Source: a bacterium
GTDB taxonomy: Bacteria > CLD3 > SB21
DNA length: 56,117 nt
Assembly: GCA_013360215.1 (NCBI GenBank)
Contig: JABWCP010000021.1
Coordinates: 1-56,117 of the forward strand
Reading direction: 5' to 3'
Part shown: positions 29,202-37,959 of the stretch, piece after piece
Position numbering within the stretch: the first letter of the stretch is position 1
Layout of the letters: every line of letters starts with the position of its first letter
Notes under the pieces: generated by a model
Databases searched by the model: none
What the model was told of the DNA's origin: nothing
Seen by the model: the letters and a program-made list of their open reading frames with translations, nothing else
Translations under genes and position numbers: made by a program

Positions 29202-30044
29202 ATGCGTTTTGTAATTTTTCTTACAACTGTTTTTGTGCTTCTGTACAGACCGTCGCTGGCATCCTTTGACACCAAAAAAGGTGCGCGGCCTTTGGCCATG
29301 GGCGGAGCGTATACGGCAGCGGCGTTCGGTGGAGATGCGTTTTATTATAATCCCGCCGGGCTTTGGTATAACGCCAATCCGATGGGACAAGCCTTTTTTT
29401 CACGCCCTTTCAACCTTACCGAACTTCAAACCGTTACGTTTAACTTCACGTATCCGTACTTTTTTGGCAATGTGAGCGCCAATGCCGAGTCATATGGTTA
29501 CGATTTATATCGTGAAACGACGTTGAGTCTGGCTTATGCCAACGTGTATAAAGAACGTGTGGCGATGGGTGTTGTGATAAACTATAACCATCTTGCCATC
29601 AAAAATGCAGGCTCGGCGGCAGCCGTCGGATTGGATTTTGGTATTTTAGTTCGCCCGCTGCGCATGCTTACCGTCGGTGCGATGGTTCGCAATATCAACC
29701 ATCCTTCGATAAAAAAAGATGTTTTGCCGCAGACATTTACAGTCGGTGCTTGTTTTCAAATCATGGATCATTTTCGCCTCATGGCCGATGCGTATAAAGA
29801 TGTTCGTTATCCCACCGATATTCGTGTCGGCGGGGAATACACGTTTATGGAAAAATTTATCATACGCAGCGGCTTAGGTTCCGATCCTTCCCGTTTTTGC
29901 GGAGGTTTTGGCTTGGATTTAGGATTGGCCGTTTTGGATTATGGTTTTAATACGCATCAGGAACTTGGAATGACACACGCTCTGTCTCTCAGTTTTCATA
30001 TTGACCGAAAACCCTCGCGCTCGCTTCAACCGTCATTGCGGTAA
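29202..30044 (+). CDS. PorV/UPF0164-like outer membrane beta-barrel protein
   Basis: The 280-residue protein has a signal peptide (cleavage near RPSLAS) and the N-terminal hallmark of the PorV/PorQ/UPF0164 group: ARPLAMGGAYTAAAFGGDAF followed by YYNPAGL. Alternating hydrophobic strands then run to the end and suggest an outer membrane barrel. PorV proteins serve type IX secretion in Bacteroidota, but the wider group has other or unknown roles and no other secretion genes are near. It is followed after six bases by a second barrel-like gene, and the two probably work together. Confidence 0.8.
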   Translation: MRFVIFLTTVFVLLYRPSLASFDTKKGARPLAMGGAYTAAAFGGDAFYYNPAGLWYNANPMGQAFFSRPFNLTELQTVTFNFTYPYFFGNVSANAESYGYDLYRETTLSLAYANVYKERVAMGVVINYNHLAIKNAGSAAAVGLDFGILVRPLRMLTVGAMVRNINHPSIKKDVLPQTFTVGACFQIMDHFRLMADAYKDVRYPTDIRVGGEYTFMEKFIIRSGLGSDPSRFCGGFGLDLGLAVLDYGFNTHQELGMTHALSLSFHIDRKPSRSLQPSLR

Positions 30045-30050
30045 TCATCT

Positions 30051-32072
30051 ATGGTTGTTCTGCTCCAACGTATTTCTTTTTTTATCGCGTTAGTTTTTTA
30101 TTCGTCCGCCGTCGTCGGCCAGGATACGCTGTGGATTGATACCGATCAGGATCGCAGTACCGAATCCGCTTTGGAGTCAATGACGGAGACGGCGAATGAA
30201 GGTGTCGAATTTTCAGAGGCGTTGGAAAACTGGCGGCGTGATCCTTTGGATATTAACCGCGCGGATATTGAAGAATTGCAACAACTACCCGGATTATCAC
30301 CGATCTTGGCCAAAGCGATCGTTGATCGTCGGCGCGCGCAACCTTTTACATCCGTCCGGCAACTTTTGCAGATCGATGGGTTTTCACGGGAATTGTTTGT
30401 ACGAATTCAACCGTTTCTCATCGTGTACAGCCATACCGCGGTCAGACCGCTTGATGTTGCATTGCGTCAACGTACCGAACGCCAAATTGAAAAGGCGCCG
30501 GAGTTTAGCGACGGCAGCTATGAAGGTGGTCCGCTACAAATGTACGAACGTGCCGTTGCCGTGTATGCACCGGGATGGGCGGCGTTACCTGACGCACAAA
30601 TACGCGGCGCTTGGGTTATGGAAAAAGATCCCGGCGAAACACGATGGAATGACCATCAGGCCGGTTATGCCGAGATAAAAAATGCCGGTGTAGTCCGTCG
30701 CGCGGTGGTCGGTAATTATCGTTTAGAATTTGGCCAGGGTGTCGCGCTGTGGAGCGGGAGCGGGATGTCCAAAAGTACCGAAGTCATTCAAAGCGTAAAA
30801 CGCCGAAGTGGGGGGATCAAACCATTTGCTTCAGCAACAGAGAATCAGGCTTTGCAAGGTATGGCCGCCGAATTGCAATTTGAAAATGTGGATTTCTTAC
30901 GCGCACTCAAACTGACGGGTTTTTATTCGTATGCACACTTTGATGCATCGCGCAACCCCGACGGAACGACAGGCGGTTTGGATGAAAGCGGATTGCATCG
31001 CCAGACATCGGAAAATCGGCGCAGGGATTATCTTTTAGAAACATTGGGCGGGTTCCATGCCGATTATCAAATCAACAGCGCTACACGATTGGGAACGACG
31101 TATTATGCGCATCAGTTTAATCGCCGGTTTGTTCCCAATGACCCGGTACGCAATCGTTATGATTTTGAAGGGCATCGCAATCGTGTCGGCAGTATATCGT
31201 ATGATTATTACTATGAACATGTCAATTTTTTCGGCGAGTGGGCGATGGACGGCGGTGCGGATAAGGCCGGGAATACCGGCGTACAATTTTTTTGGCCGCA
31301 CATGGAGTTTGTATTTTTTTATCGTAATTACGCCAAAAACTTTCATTCCCTTCGTGGATATGCTTTCGGCGAACAAAACGGCCGCACGCGTAATGAAGAA
31401 GGCATTTATACGGGATGGAAATACGAATGGCGTCGTCGCCTGACCATACAAGCGTATTACGATTTGTATCGTTTTCCGTGGCGCACCTACGATGTGCCGA
31501 CAGCCGTAACCGGGCGCGATTTCCTGACGCAAGCGGATTTTGCTTTGACCCGCGCAATGACCATCACAATGCTCTACAAAAGGGAAGAAAAAGACGATGC
31601 GATTCAGAGCACGGATATTTTAGGACGTGATATTACCATCGTCGAACCGTCACGTGTGCAGCGTCTGCGCATACAGATAGAAATGCTTGCAACGCCGCAG
31701 TTTCGGTTTCGTTCACGGATTGAAACATCCTACTACGCCATACCTTCCATATCGGGCACTTCAGAGATGGGTCTTTTGATTTATGAAGATGTTCGTTTTC
31801 AACCCGATCGCCGATGGACGTTGTATGGTCGTGTGAGCGTCTTTGACGCGGATTCCAAATCCGCGGTGTACGAATACGAGAACGATGTCGAAGGTGCATT
31901 TGCCAATACGCGATTTTCCGGAAAAGGATTGCGCTGGTATGTTTTCACACAGTATCACGGATTAAATCGAATGGATATCGGCTTCAAATACTGGCAAATG
32001 GCACGCAGTGATATTTCGGGGTACGGTCGTATGACACGGCGGGTTACATTATCAGTAGATTACAAATTATAA
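30051..32072 (+). CDS. Exported helix-hairpin-helix protein with C-terminal beta-barrel-like region
   Basis: The 673-residue protein has a signal peptide ending near SSAVVGQ. A ComEA-type double helix-hairpin-helix follows at about residues 62-125 (DINRADIEELQQLPGLSPIL, then SVRQLLQIDGFSRELFVRIQ). About 500 residues with alternating aromatic strands, such as YYAHQFNRRF, YEHVNFFGEWAMD and YYDLYRFPWRTYD, continue to a C terminus ending in TLSVDYKL. This layout is common in FCB genomes, where HhH domains are normally DNA-binding but here would face the periplasm. DNA uptake or envelope scaffolding are possible; function is unknown. Confidence 0.75.
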   Translation: MVVLLQRISFFIALVFYSSAVVGQDTLWIDTDQDRSTESALESMTETANEGVEFSEALENWRRDPLDINRADIEELQQLPGLSPILAKAIVDRRRAQPFTSVRQLLQIDGFSRELFVRIQPFLIVYSHTAVRPLDVALRQRTERQIEKAPEFSDGSYEGGPLQMYERAVAVYAPGWAALPDAQIRGAWVMEKDPGETRWNDHQAGYAEIKNAGVVRRAVVGNYRLEFGQGVALWSGSGMSKSTEVIQSVKRRSGGIKPFASATENQALQGMAAELQFENVDFLRALKLTGFYSYAHFDASRNPDGTTGGLDESGLHRQTSENRRRDYLLETLGGFHADYQINSATRLGTTYYAHQFNRRFVPNDPVRNRYDFEGHRNRVGSISYDYYYEHVNFFGEWAMDGGADKAGNTGVQFFWPHMEFVFFYRNYAKNFHSLRGYAFGEQNGRTRNEEGIYTGWKYEWRRRLTIQAYYDLYRFPWRTYDVPTAVTGRDFLTQADFALTRAMTITMLYKREEKDDAIQSTDILGRDITIVEPSRVQRLRIQIEMLATPQFRFRSRIETSYYAIPSISGTSEMGLLIYEDVRFQPDRRWTLYGRVSVFDADSKSAVYEYENDVEGAFANTRFSGKGLRWYVFTQYHGLNRMDIGFKYWQMARSDISGYGRMTRRVTLSVDYKL

Positions 32073-32198
32073 AACGCCGTGGCATCGGAAAAAACCTTTG
32101 CTCTTTTTGACGGTACGGGGTATATTGAGCCGCTTATCTGCATTCGCAATACACAAGCTAAAATGATAATATAACATATCGCCGGAGGAATTTGGAGT

Positions 32199-32825
32199 AT
32201 GGAAGAAAAAACGTTGGTCGGCTATTTTACGGATGGTGGTTTTTTTATGTGGCCGATTTTGATATGCTTTATCGGCGGCCTTGCCATTTGTATCGAACGC
32301 CTTATAACGCTGACGCGCGCGGCGACCAATACCAAACAATTCCTCGTCAAAATCAAACAATCGCTGGATGAAGGCGGTGTCGAGCGTGCGACGGAAGTAT
32401 GCGCGAGCCAGCGCGGATCCGTGGCGTTGATTTTTCATGCGGGTCTTTTACGCGCTCGTAAAGGTGTGGAGCATGTCGAAAAAGCGATTGTTAATGCCGG
32501 CGCTGTGGAAATGGCGTTTCTTGAACGCGGTATGGTATGGCTTGGTTTTTTTGTCGGCGCGGCACCTCTTTTGGGTTTTACAGGTACGGTCCAAGGTATG
32601 ATCGAAGCGTTTGATGCGATCGCCAAGGCTAATGACATTTCACCTACGATTGTGGCCGACGGTATCCGTACGGCGCTATATACGACGTTATTCGGTCTTA
32701 TGGTGGCGATTCTTTTACAATTTTTCTTCAATTATTTTACTGCGAAAATCAATCGTATCGTGGCTGATATGGAAGAAAGTTCGTCGGAACTGGTGGACTA
32801 CCTGCTCGAAAACGAAGTACGGTAA
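32199..32825 (+). CDS. exbB: ExbB/TolQ/MotA-family proton channel protein
   Basis: The 208-residue protein has three transmembrane helices (about 12-35, 115-140 and 160-185) and the ExbB pattern GAAPLLGFTGTVQGMIEAFD and IRTALYTTLFGLMVAILLQF with the channel-lining Thr. It forms the pentameric stator that uses the proton gradient to energise TonB. GGAGG lies ten bases before the ATG. It is the first gene of an exbB-exbD-exbD-tonB cluster and probably serves the two receptors at 4-10 kb, among others. Confidence 0.92.
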   Translation: MEEKTLVGYFTDGGFFMWPILICFIGGLAICIERLITLTRAATNTKQFLVKIKQSLDEGGVERATEVCASQRGSVALIFHAGLLRARKGVEHVEKAIVNAGAVEMAFLERGMVWLGFFVGAAPLLGFTGTVQGMIEAFDAIAKANDISPTIVADGIRTALYTTLFGLMVAILLQFFFNYFTAKINRIVADMEESSSELVDYLLENEVR

Positions 32826-32843
32826 TAATAATTTTATAAAATT

Positions 32844-33245
32844 ATGTTTGTCGAAAAACGACGTAAATATACTCCTGAAATTTCAACCGCTTCGATGGCG
32901 GATATCGCTTTTCTTTTGATCATTTTTTTTATCGTGATTACAAAGTTTGGCACCGACAAAGGTATTGACCTGACATTGCCTCCGGAAGGTTCTATTAAAG
33001 AAATTCCAAAAAACAATATCATGAGCATTACGATGGATGATGCCGGTGCGGTTGTTTTGGATGGGAAAGTAGTAATTCTGGGGCAGGTTCAGTCGCTCGT
33101 CAAAAGCATCGCCGAATCCAACGACCGTTTGGTGGTCACCGTAAAAACGACACGCAAAACGCCGTATCGCAATTTTATCGCCGTGATGGATCAACTCAAA
33201 GAAGCCGGTGTTCGTAAAATTTCAGTTTTGGAGCCTGATCGCTGA
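32844..33245 (+). CDS. exbD: ExbD/TolR-family protein 1
   Basis: The 133-residue protein has a short cytoplasmic start, one transmembrane helix with the essential Asp (TASMADIAFLLIIFFIVITK) and a periplasmic domain (VVLDGKVV..., ISVLEPD). The Asp in the helix is the proton-carrying residue. It lies 18 bases after exbB and one base before a second exbD gene. Confidence 0.92.
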   Translation: MFVEKRRKYTPEISTASMADIAFLLIIFFIVITKFGTDKGIDLTLPPEGSIKEIPKNNIMSITMDDAGAVVLDGKVVILGQVQSLVKSIAESNDRLVVTVKTTRKTPYRNFIAVMDQLKEAGVRKISVLEPDR

Positions 33246-33246
33246 T

Positions 33247-33669
33247 ATGAAGTTTCGACGTCGCCCTATAGAATCTTTGCCGGTATCGAGCGCCTCGATG
33301 TCTGATATTGTTTTTTCGCTTTTATTATTCTTTATGGTATCTACCGTGATCAAAAAATACAGCGGTCTGCCTGTGCAGGTTCCGGCTGCATTTAATATCG
33401 AAAAATTATCTACGAAAACGCATACATCTTACCTTTGGATTGACAAACAACAACGTATCGTATTTGATGATTATCCGATTAATTCGATGGAAGAGCTATA
33501 TTCGGTGGCCCGCGCGAAAATCGAAGCCGATCACAAAATGCTTATCTTTCTACGTGTGGACGAATCGTTGACGATGGGCGCTTTGGCGGACGTACAAGAA
33601 CAGTTGCGTCGTGCCGGAGCACTTCGGATTTACTACGGGACCGATTCGCGTTCTAACGCAATTTATTAA
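33247..33669 (+). CDS. exbD: ExbD/TolR-family protein 2
   Basis: The 140-residue protein resembles its neighbour: SSASMSDIVFSLLLFFMVST holds the transmembrane helix with the conserved Asp, followed by a periplasmic domain with LWIDKQQRIVFDDYPI. I set the start at ATG 33247, one base after the stop of the first exbD; an in-frame extension would begin inside that gene. Paired exbD genes are common in Bacteroidota, where both copies are thought to enter one stator complex. Confidence 0.9.
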   Translation: MKFRRRPIESLPVSSASMSDIVFSLLLFFMVSTVIKKYSGLPVQVPAAFNIEKLSTKTHTSYLWIDKQQRIVFDDYPINSMEELYSVARAKIEADHKMLIFLRVDESLTMGALADVQEQLRRAGALRIYYGTDSRSNAIY

Positions 33670-33672
33670 GCT

Positions 33673-34314
33673 ATGCAGTATCAATCACGAAATAATCGTT
33701 ATACGTTGATGATGGATATTTCTGTCATCATAACCATCGTTCTTGCTTATATTATTTTGCATACCGTTACGATTACCGAATATGCAAAAGCTGAGATACG
33801 TACGCCGACACAGATTGAATTAACACGCGTGGACCTTACGGCTTCGCATCATGCGCCGCCGCCGCGCCGCCCGGTCGTGCCGGTTGCTACGGACCAGGAA
33901 ACGCTCCTCGGCGATGAGACAATAGATGACACGGATATTGATCTTGATGAAACGCCACCGCCGCCGCCGCCGCCGTTTAAAAAGGTAGAAAAAGGCGACG
34001 ACGACGTATTTACAGTTTATGATACGCGCCCGCTTCTCAAAGGCGGAGCTGATTTTCTTAAACGTAACCTAAAGTACCCGGAGGCCGCACAACAAGCGGG
34101 TATCGAAGGCGTGGCGTTAGTTCGTGCTGTCGTGGATGAAAAAGGAAACGTGGTCAAAGCCGAAGTAGTAAAAGAAGACGGTAATGTTGGTTTCGGTCAA
34201 GCGGCCATCGATTTTGTGCTAAAGTGCAAATTTGAACCGGCTACGTTTAAAAATAAGCCGGTGAAAGTAGCCGTAACACTGCCGATCACGTTTAGCAAGA
34301 AGAACCTTTTATAA
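33673..34314 (+). CDS. tonB: TonB-family energy transducer
   Basis: The 213-residue protein has one N-terminal transmembrane helix (about 15-34, SVIITIVLAYIILHTVTIT), a Pro-rich periplasmic linker (HHAPPPRRPVVP, then ETPPPPPPPFKK) and a C-terminal TonB domain at about 130-210 (LKYPEAAQQAGIEGVALVRA, FKNKPVKVAVTLPITF). It spans the periplasm and pulls on the TonB boxes of outer membrane receptors. It ends the exbB operon and is followed by a strong terminator. Confidence 0.93.
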   Translation: MQYQSRNNRYTLMMDISVIITIVLAYIILHTVTITEYAKAEIRTPTQIELTRVDLTASHHAPPPRRPVVPVATDQETLLGDETIDDTDIDLDETPPPPPPPFKKVEKGDDDVFTVYDTRPLLKGGADFLKRNLKYPEAAQQAGIEGVALVRAVVDEKGNVVKAEVVKEDGNVGFGQAAIDFVLKCKFEPATFKNKPVKVAVTLPITFSKKNLL

Positions 34315-34352
34315 GGTAATCGCTGTTATTTAATAGCATCTAAATTTTATTA

Positions 34353-34391
34353 AAAACCCCTTAAGTCCGATCGGCTTAAGGGGTTTTCTTA
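34353..34391 (+). terminator. Rho-independent terminator after tonB
   Basis: AAAACCCCTTAAG (34353-34365) and CTTAAGGGGTTTT (34375-34387) form a perfect 13-bp stem with a 9-nt loop and a following C-TT. Because the A and T runs flank both sides it can also stop transcripts of the minus-strand lipoprotein gene that converges on it. Confidence 0.88.
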
Positions 34392-34468
34392 TTCATGCCT
34401 ATATATTTTCATTCGAATTTGAATCTGATCTGTAAACTGTAGTACGCAGGAAGGCAAATAAATTTTGA

Positions 34469-35044
34469 CTATTTCTCCGGAACAAAAATAATATCCTGAA
34501 TTCCAGCCAAATAATCGGTAAACACGTCGGTAGGGAACTGGTGCGTCGAGCCGGATATGTAAGCGTAATCTTCAATCATTACGTTATCGAATGTCTGAGG
34601 TAAAAAGTTGTTTTTGCCTGAAATGTCTTCAAACCAATACCAATCATTAGATAAAATGGTAACCGAATAACGGTCGTCTGTCTGCACTTGGACAGGATCA
34701 ATTGCAACGTATTTTAACTCTCCGGAGTCCGCAGCGATCGTCACTGTAGTGACAATGCTCGTATCCGATAAATCCCAAAGCGTAACTTCGTATGATCCGG
34801 AATCGGGCATCATCATGCCAAGCCCTGTGATCGCTCCATCTTTTAAAAAACGAAGGCGTGGACCAAATTCATACCATGAGCTGTTGACAAAAGCATTAGT
34901 TAAAATCGTGGAATCGTGTTGGGTGAGCGAAAGAACAGGTTTTTGTTCGGAATTGTCGACCGTTGACTCACTACTAGAGTCGCATGCGGTAAAACTGACA
35001 AAACTAACAATTAAAAACAACGATACAATTTGACTAAAACGCAT
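34469..35044 (-). CDS. Hypothetical lipoprotein
   Basis: The 191-residue protein starts with a lipoprotein signal peptide with lipobox FTAC (Cys21), followed by an acidic, Ser-rich linker. The rest shows beta-rich stretches (SGSYEVTLWDLSDTSIVTTV, DDRYSVTILSNDWYWF) that suggest a small sandwich domain. I do not recognise a family. GGAG lies five bases before the ATG. It stands alone between the tonB terminator and a tRNA gene. Confidence 0.75.
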   Translation of the reverse strand: MRFSQIVSLFLIVSFVSFTACDSSSESTVDNSEQKPVLSLTQHDSTILTNAFVNSSWYEFGPRLRFLKDGAITGLGMMMPDSGSYEVTLWDLSDTSIVTTVTIAADSGELKYVAIDPVQVQTDDRYSVTILSNDWYWFEDISGKNNFLPQTFDNVMIEDYAYISGSTHQFPTDVFTDYLAGIQDIIFVPEK

Positions 35045-35172
35045 ATTTTCTCCGGTTTGATTTTATCAATTCTAAAATAATAGAATATTAAAGTAAAAAT
35101 GGCCTACATGTTAATGCGGTTTTGTAATATTTTTTATGGGAGGGGAATTGTTAAACCAGTTGTGCAAATAAC

Positions 35173-35201
35173 AAAACCTTAAGCATACAACTTAAGGTTT
35201 T
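35173..35201 (-). terminator. Terminator of the tRNA-Ile2 gene
   Basis: On the minus strand AAAACCTTAAG and CTTAAGGTTTT form a perfect 11-bp stem with a 7-nt loop, ending in a T-run, directly after the encoded CCA of the tRNA. It repeats the CTTAAGG core of the terminator after tonB. Confidence 0.8.
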
Positions 35202-35202
35202 A

Positions 35203-35278
<76 letters not shown>

Positions 35279-35384
35279 GTTGAACATATATAAAAAGCGG
35301 TGCAAAGATATAAAATGAAGATACAAATTCAAATAATATTTTTTGGAAGCGATAGCGAAGGTTTTTCTGAAAATATTTCGAATA

Positions 35385-35414
35385 AAAAACGCGGAGCATA
35401 AACCCCGCGTTTTT
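35385..35414 (-). terminator. Terminator after the STAS gene
   Basis: AAAAACGCGG (35385-35394) pairs with CCGCGTTTTT (35405-35414) around a 10-nt loop. It lies 25 bases downstream of the STAS gene stop on the minus strand, with A/T runs on both sides. Confidence 0.8.
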
Positions 35415-35439
35415 ATTTTAAAAATAATTTAAGAGCATC

Positions 35440-35850
35440 TTATGCGCCGGATGTCTGAAAACTTTTGATGGCATCGTCCAGTGTATTATGAATTTCGAAA
35501 ATCTCGTTAAGTTTAGTACTGGTGAGTACATTGCGAACAAAGTCAGAAACACCGCCGATTTTCATGATGCCGTCTTTATCTGCTGCGGCTTTGTAGAGGT
35601 TAATAAATTTACCAAGTCCGGTGCTATTGATCCGTTTGAGTTTGGTAAGATCCAATATGATCGAGTGATAATTTTCGGCAAGCAATTCATGGACGGCCTT
35701 TTCGAGCATTTTCATGTGTTCTTCCGTCATCATCTTGTCGTCAATTTCCACGCTGGCTAAGTCGTCCGTTATACGATGGGTGGTCACTTTGACGGCGCTT
35801 TCGCTTGCGATTTGTACTTTTTTGCTCTGTTTCATGGGTTTTTCGTACAT
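35440..35850 (-). CDS. STAS-domain protein (anti-sigma factor antagonist type)
   Basis: The 136-residue protein has a single STAS domain from about residue 24. The phosphorylatable Ser lies in the classical place (LKRINSTGLGKFINLYKAA), and the C-terminal helix pattern VLTSTKLNEIFEIHNTLDDA fits SpoIIAA-like antagonists. It would bind and be phosphorylated by a serine kinase of the SpoIIAB/RsbW type, none of which is in the window. A helical protein gene ends five bases upstream, so the two are co-transcribed. Start uncertain: a Met five codons later is also possible. Confidence 0.85.
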   Translation of the reverse strand: MYEKPMKQSKKVQIASESAVKVTTHRITDDLASVEIDDKMMTEEHMKMLEKAVHELLAENYHSIILDLTKLKRINSTGLGKFINLYKAAADKDGIMKIGGVSDFVRNVLTSTKLNEIFEIHNTLDDAIKSFQTSGA

Positions 35851-35855
35851 AAAAG

Positions 35856-36290
35856 TTATGAAGTCTTTCCTAATTTCGAATTAATGACTAAAAGGTGCTC
35901 GTTCATTTCCTGAAGGTGGCGTTGTAGGATGAGTAATTCTTCGCCGGTTTTTTGCATGGCGGCATCATCGCCGGAACGACCTCCGTAGGCCATACTGTTA
36001 CAGATTTCATCAAATGTGTCAGAGGCATGTTTGAGGTAGGTTGCAAAGTAACGAACTTCTTCGCGCACTTCTGAGAACTCAAGATTATTCCGCTGAACGA
36101 GTTCGCCGGCTTTAAGGCGCAGATACGTCACATTCAACTTGAATGTGGTGAGGTCGGAGATGACACGGTCAATGTCGGCTTCGCGCGCGTACGCGCCATC
36201 CTGCATTCGCATATCCGATTGCATAACGCGCAGATCCTGATGCGTACGACGCAAATCCTCCGCCAATTCCCGGATTTTTTCAACGATCAT
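35856..36290 (-). CDS. Coiled-coil protein of unknown function, partner gene of the STAS protein
   Basis: The 144-residue protein is helical throughout and rich in charged residues, with heptad-like stretches (IVEKIRELAEDLRRTHQDLR and GEELLILQRHLQEMNEHLLV) and no signal or membrane segment. I do not recognise a family. Its tight linkage to the STAS gene (five-base gap) suggests a regulatory partner, for instance a four-helix bundle that signals to a partner-switching module. This is inference from position only. Confidence 0.7.
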   Translation of the reverse strand: MIVEKIRELAEDLRRTHQDLRVMQSDMRMQDGAYAREADIDRVISDLTTFKLNVTYLRLKAGELVQRNNLEFSEVREEVRYFATYLKHASDTFDEICNSMAYGGRSGDDAAMQKTGEELLILQRHLQEMNEHLLVINSKLGKTS

Positions 36291-36388
36291 ATATTTTTTT
36301 TGTGAAAGGTTAAATGTATTCGCAAACGCAGAACCGTTTGTGGTGTGACATTTATTATATAATTAATTTACCCGATACAAGCAACAAA

Positions 36389-37393
36389 TTATTTATACGC
36401 CGCACGGGTCAAGTCAAACATAAGATTGGCAGCGGATTGTCGTACCTGCGATACGGATGAAATACTTTGATTCGTCGCAGCAATTATTTCACCGGTTTCT
36501 ACCCGGATCAAGCGTCCATCTACTTCGTAACCTTGCGCCATCGGGCGTATGTTTCCTACAAGGATTGCATCCACACCCATGATATAACCGGTTTCAACCG
36601 CTGTTTCCGCATCGACGGCGTCCGTCATTTGAAAATCCTGTTCGGTCATAATTTTTTCTAAATTTTCACGTTCGACCACTCTGAAACATTGCGTTTGCAC
36701 GGCGGCTGTAGTGAGGTACGACGCCGTCGAAGATCCGAGTGTTGTGTCATTCAAAGAAGGTGCAACGGATAAAGAAAAAATCGCCAGTCGTAAACGACGT
36801 TCGGACGCAACCGTAGGCAAGTCGTCGGGGATCGTAAGATGTGTTTCCGTTGCCGGTTTTTCTTTTGCGTATGGCATTTCCTTGCGCTGGCTTTGTCGTG
36901 TAGAGGCCAGGAGTTGCTTCTTAAACGATGCGATATCTTGATGGGGGTTATCAAAAAACTCCGCATCGTCGGACGATGCGTTATCCGATTGAGCCCGATT
37001 GATTATTTGTAAAGCCTTAAGCGGTTTACCGTTGCGATAAGCGATTTCAGCCAGTGTACGTGCAACCGCAGGACGGTGGTATTCGGATTCAGGGATGGTC
37101 TTAATGAATTTTTTTGCTGATTTCAGATCATCCTGTTCCATCAAAATTTTAGAAATCAGAATAAGACTCAATACATGCGTTGGATGTTTGTCTAATGTAT
37201 TTTTTAATAATTTTTGAGCTTTGGGAATATCTTTTTCTTTGTAAGCTTTAAAAGCCATTCGAAAAGCTACTTGCGGATCATCGGAGGCGTTATTTTTTTT
37301 ATCGATACGATTTCGACTTCCGCCGCGAACCTGTGTGTAGGACAGTTCGGTAATCGTCAGCAAACAAAGTAATGTGATAATAAAATATTTCAT
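36389..37393 (-). CDS. Exported TPR protein with CsgG/LpoB-like C-terminal domain
   Basis: The 334-residue protein has a signal peptide (ending near LSYTQ), TPR-like helices at about residues 40-130 (RMAFKAYKEKDIPKAQKLLK, THVLSLILISKILME) and a C-terminal domain at about 190-334 with RLAIFSLSVAP, CFRVVERENLEKIM and YIMGVDAILVGNIRP. That pattern is typical of CsgG/FlgO/LpoB-type periplasmic alpha/beta domains. The ATG at 37393 overlaps the pgsA stop (ATGA) and begins a good signal peptide; earlier in-frame starts lie inside pgsA. The function may be outer membrane assembly or secretion but is not established. Confidence 0.82.
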   Translation of the reverse strand: MKYFIITLLCLLTITELSYTQVRGGSRNRIDKKNNASDDPQVAFRMAFKAYKEKDIPKAQKLLKNTLDKHPTHVLSLILISKILMEQDDLKSAKKFIKTIPESEYHRPAVARTLAEIAYRNGKPLKALQIINRAQSDNASSDDAEFFDNPHQDIASFKKQLLASTRQSQRKEMPYAKEKPATETHLTIPDDLPTVASERRLRLAIFSLSVAPSLNDTTLGSSTASYLTTAAVQTQCFRVVERENLEKIMTEQDFQMTDAVDAETAVETGYIMGVDAILVGNIRPMAQGYEVDGRLIRVETGEIIAATNQSISSVSQVRQSAANLMFDLTRAAYK

Positions 37394-37959
37394 GCTTTTT
37401 TCCGTTGGTTTTGCATGAATACCCATAACCGCTGCGCGTAAACGTAAAAAGATAAAATTAACATAATAAACGTAAGCCAGAGGAACGACTGGAAAAGCCA
37501 TTCGATACTAAAATTGTTTCGCACTACGAAAATAGCAAATGTAAGCCCCAGCACTGTAAACGCCCATTTTCCGAGCATATTGGAAGTAAAAAGATAGTTG
37601 TATTTTTGTTTGACGTACATTGCCGCCGTAAAAATTACCACATCGCGTACGATTGCCACGATCAGCAACCACAAGGGAAAATCGGGCCTGATCAGAGCAA
37701 GATAAACCAAAATAATCGCCGAAACGATTTTGTCGGCAAGGGGGTCAATGATTTTCCCCAATTCCGTGACTTGATCCAATCGGCGCGCCAAATAGCCATC
37801 AAATAAATCCGTAAAACCGGCGATCAATATAGTGATCAGTGCGTAGATGTTGGCCGTCGGATCTTCGATACCCTGATGTAAAAAATAAAGTATCGGTACG
37901 GCGAATACGATTCGCAGCATGCTGAGAATATTGGAGATGGTAAAGATGCGGTTATTCAT
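37390..37959 (-). CDS. pgsA: CDP-alcohol phosphatidyltransferase (phosphatidylglycerophosphate synthase)
   Basis: The 189-residue membrane enzyme has the full CDP-alcohol phosphotransferase motif, DLFDGYLARRLDQVTELG followed by KIIDPLADK, with its Asp residues holding the divalent metals. Four to five hydrophobic helices surround it. PgsA joins CDP-diacylglycerol and glycerol-3-phosphate on the way to phosphatidylglycerol; other CDP-alcohol substrates cannot be excluded. The gene overlaps DUF4837 upstream by eight bases and the CsgG-like gene downstream by four. Confidence 0.88.
   Translation of the reverse strand: MNNRIFTISNILSMLRIVFAVPILYFLHQGIEDPTANIYALITILIAGFTDLFDGYLARRLDQVTELGKIIDPLADKIVSAIILVYLALIRPDFPLWLLIVAIVRDVVIFTAAMYVKQKYNYLFTSNMLGKWAFTVLGLTFAIFVVRNNFSIEWLFQSFLWLTFIMLILSFYVYAQRLWVFMQNQRKKA

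Noticed and set aside
29202-32072. A type IX secretion locus
   Set aside because: A PorV-like protein alone is not enough. No PorU, PorT, Sov/SprA, PorK-N or C-terminal sorting-domain cargo is present.
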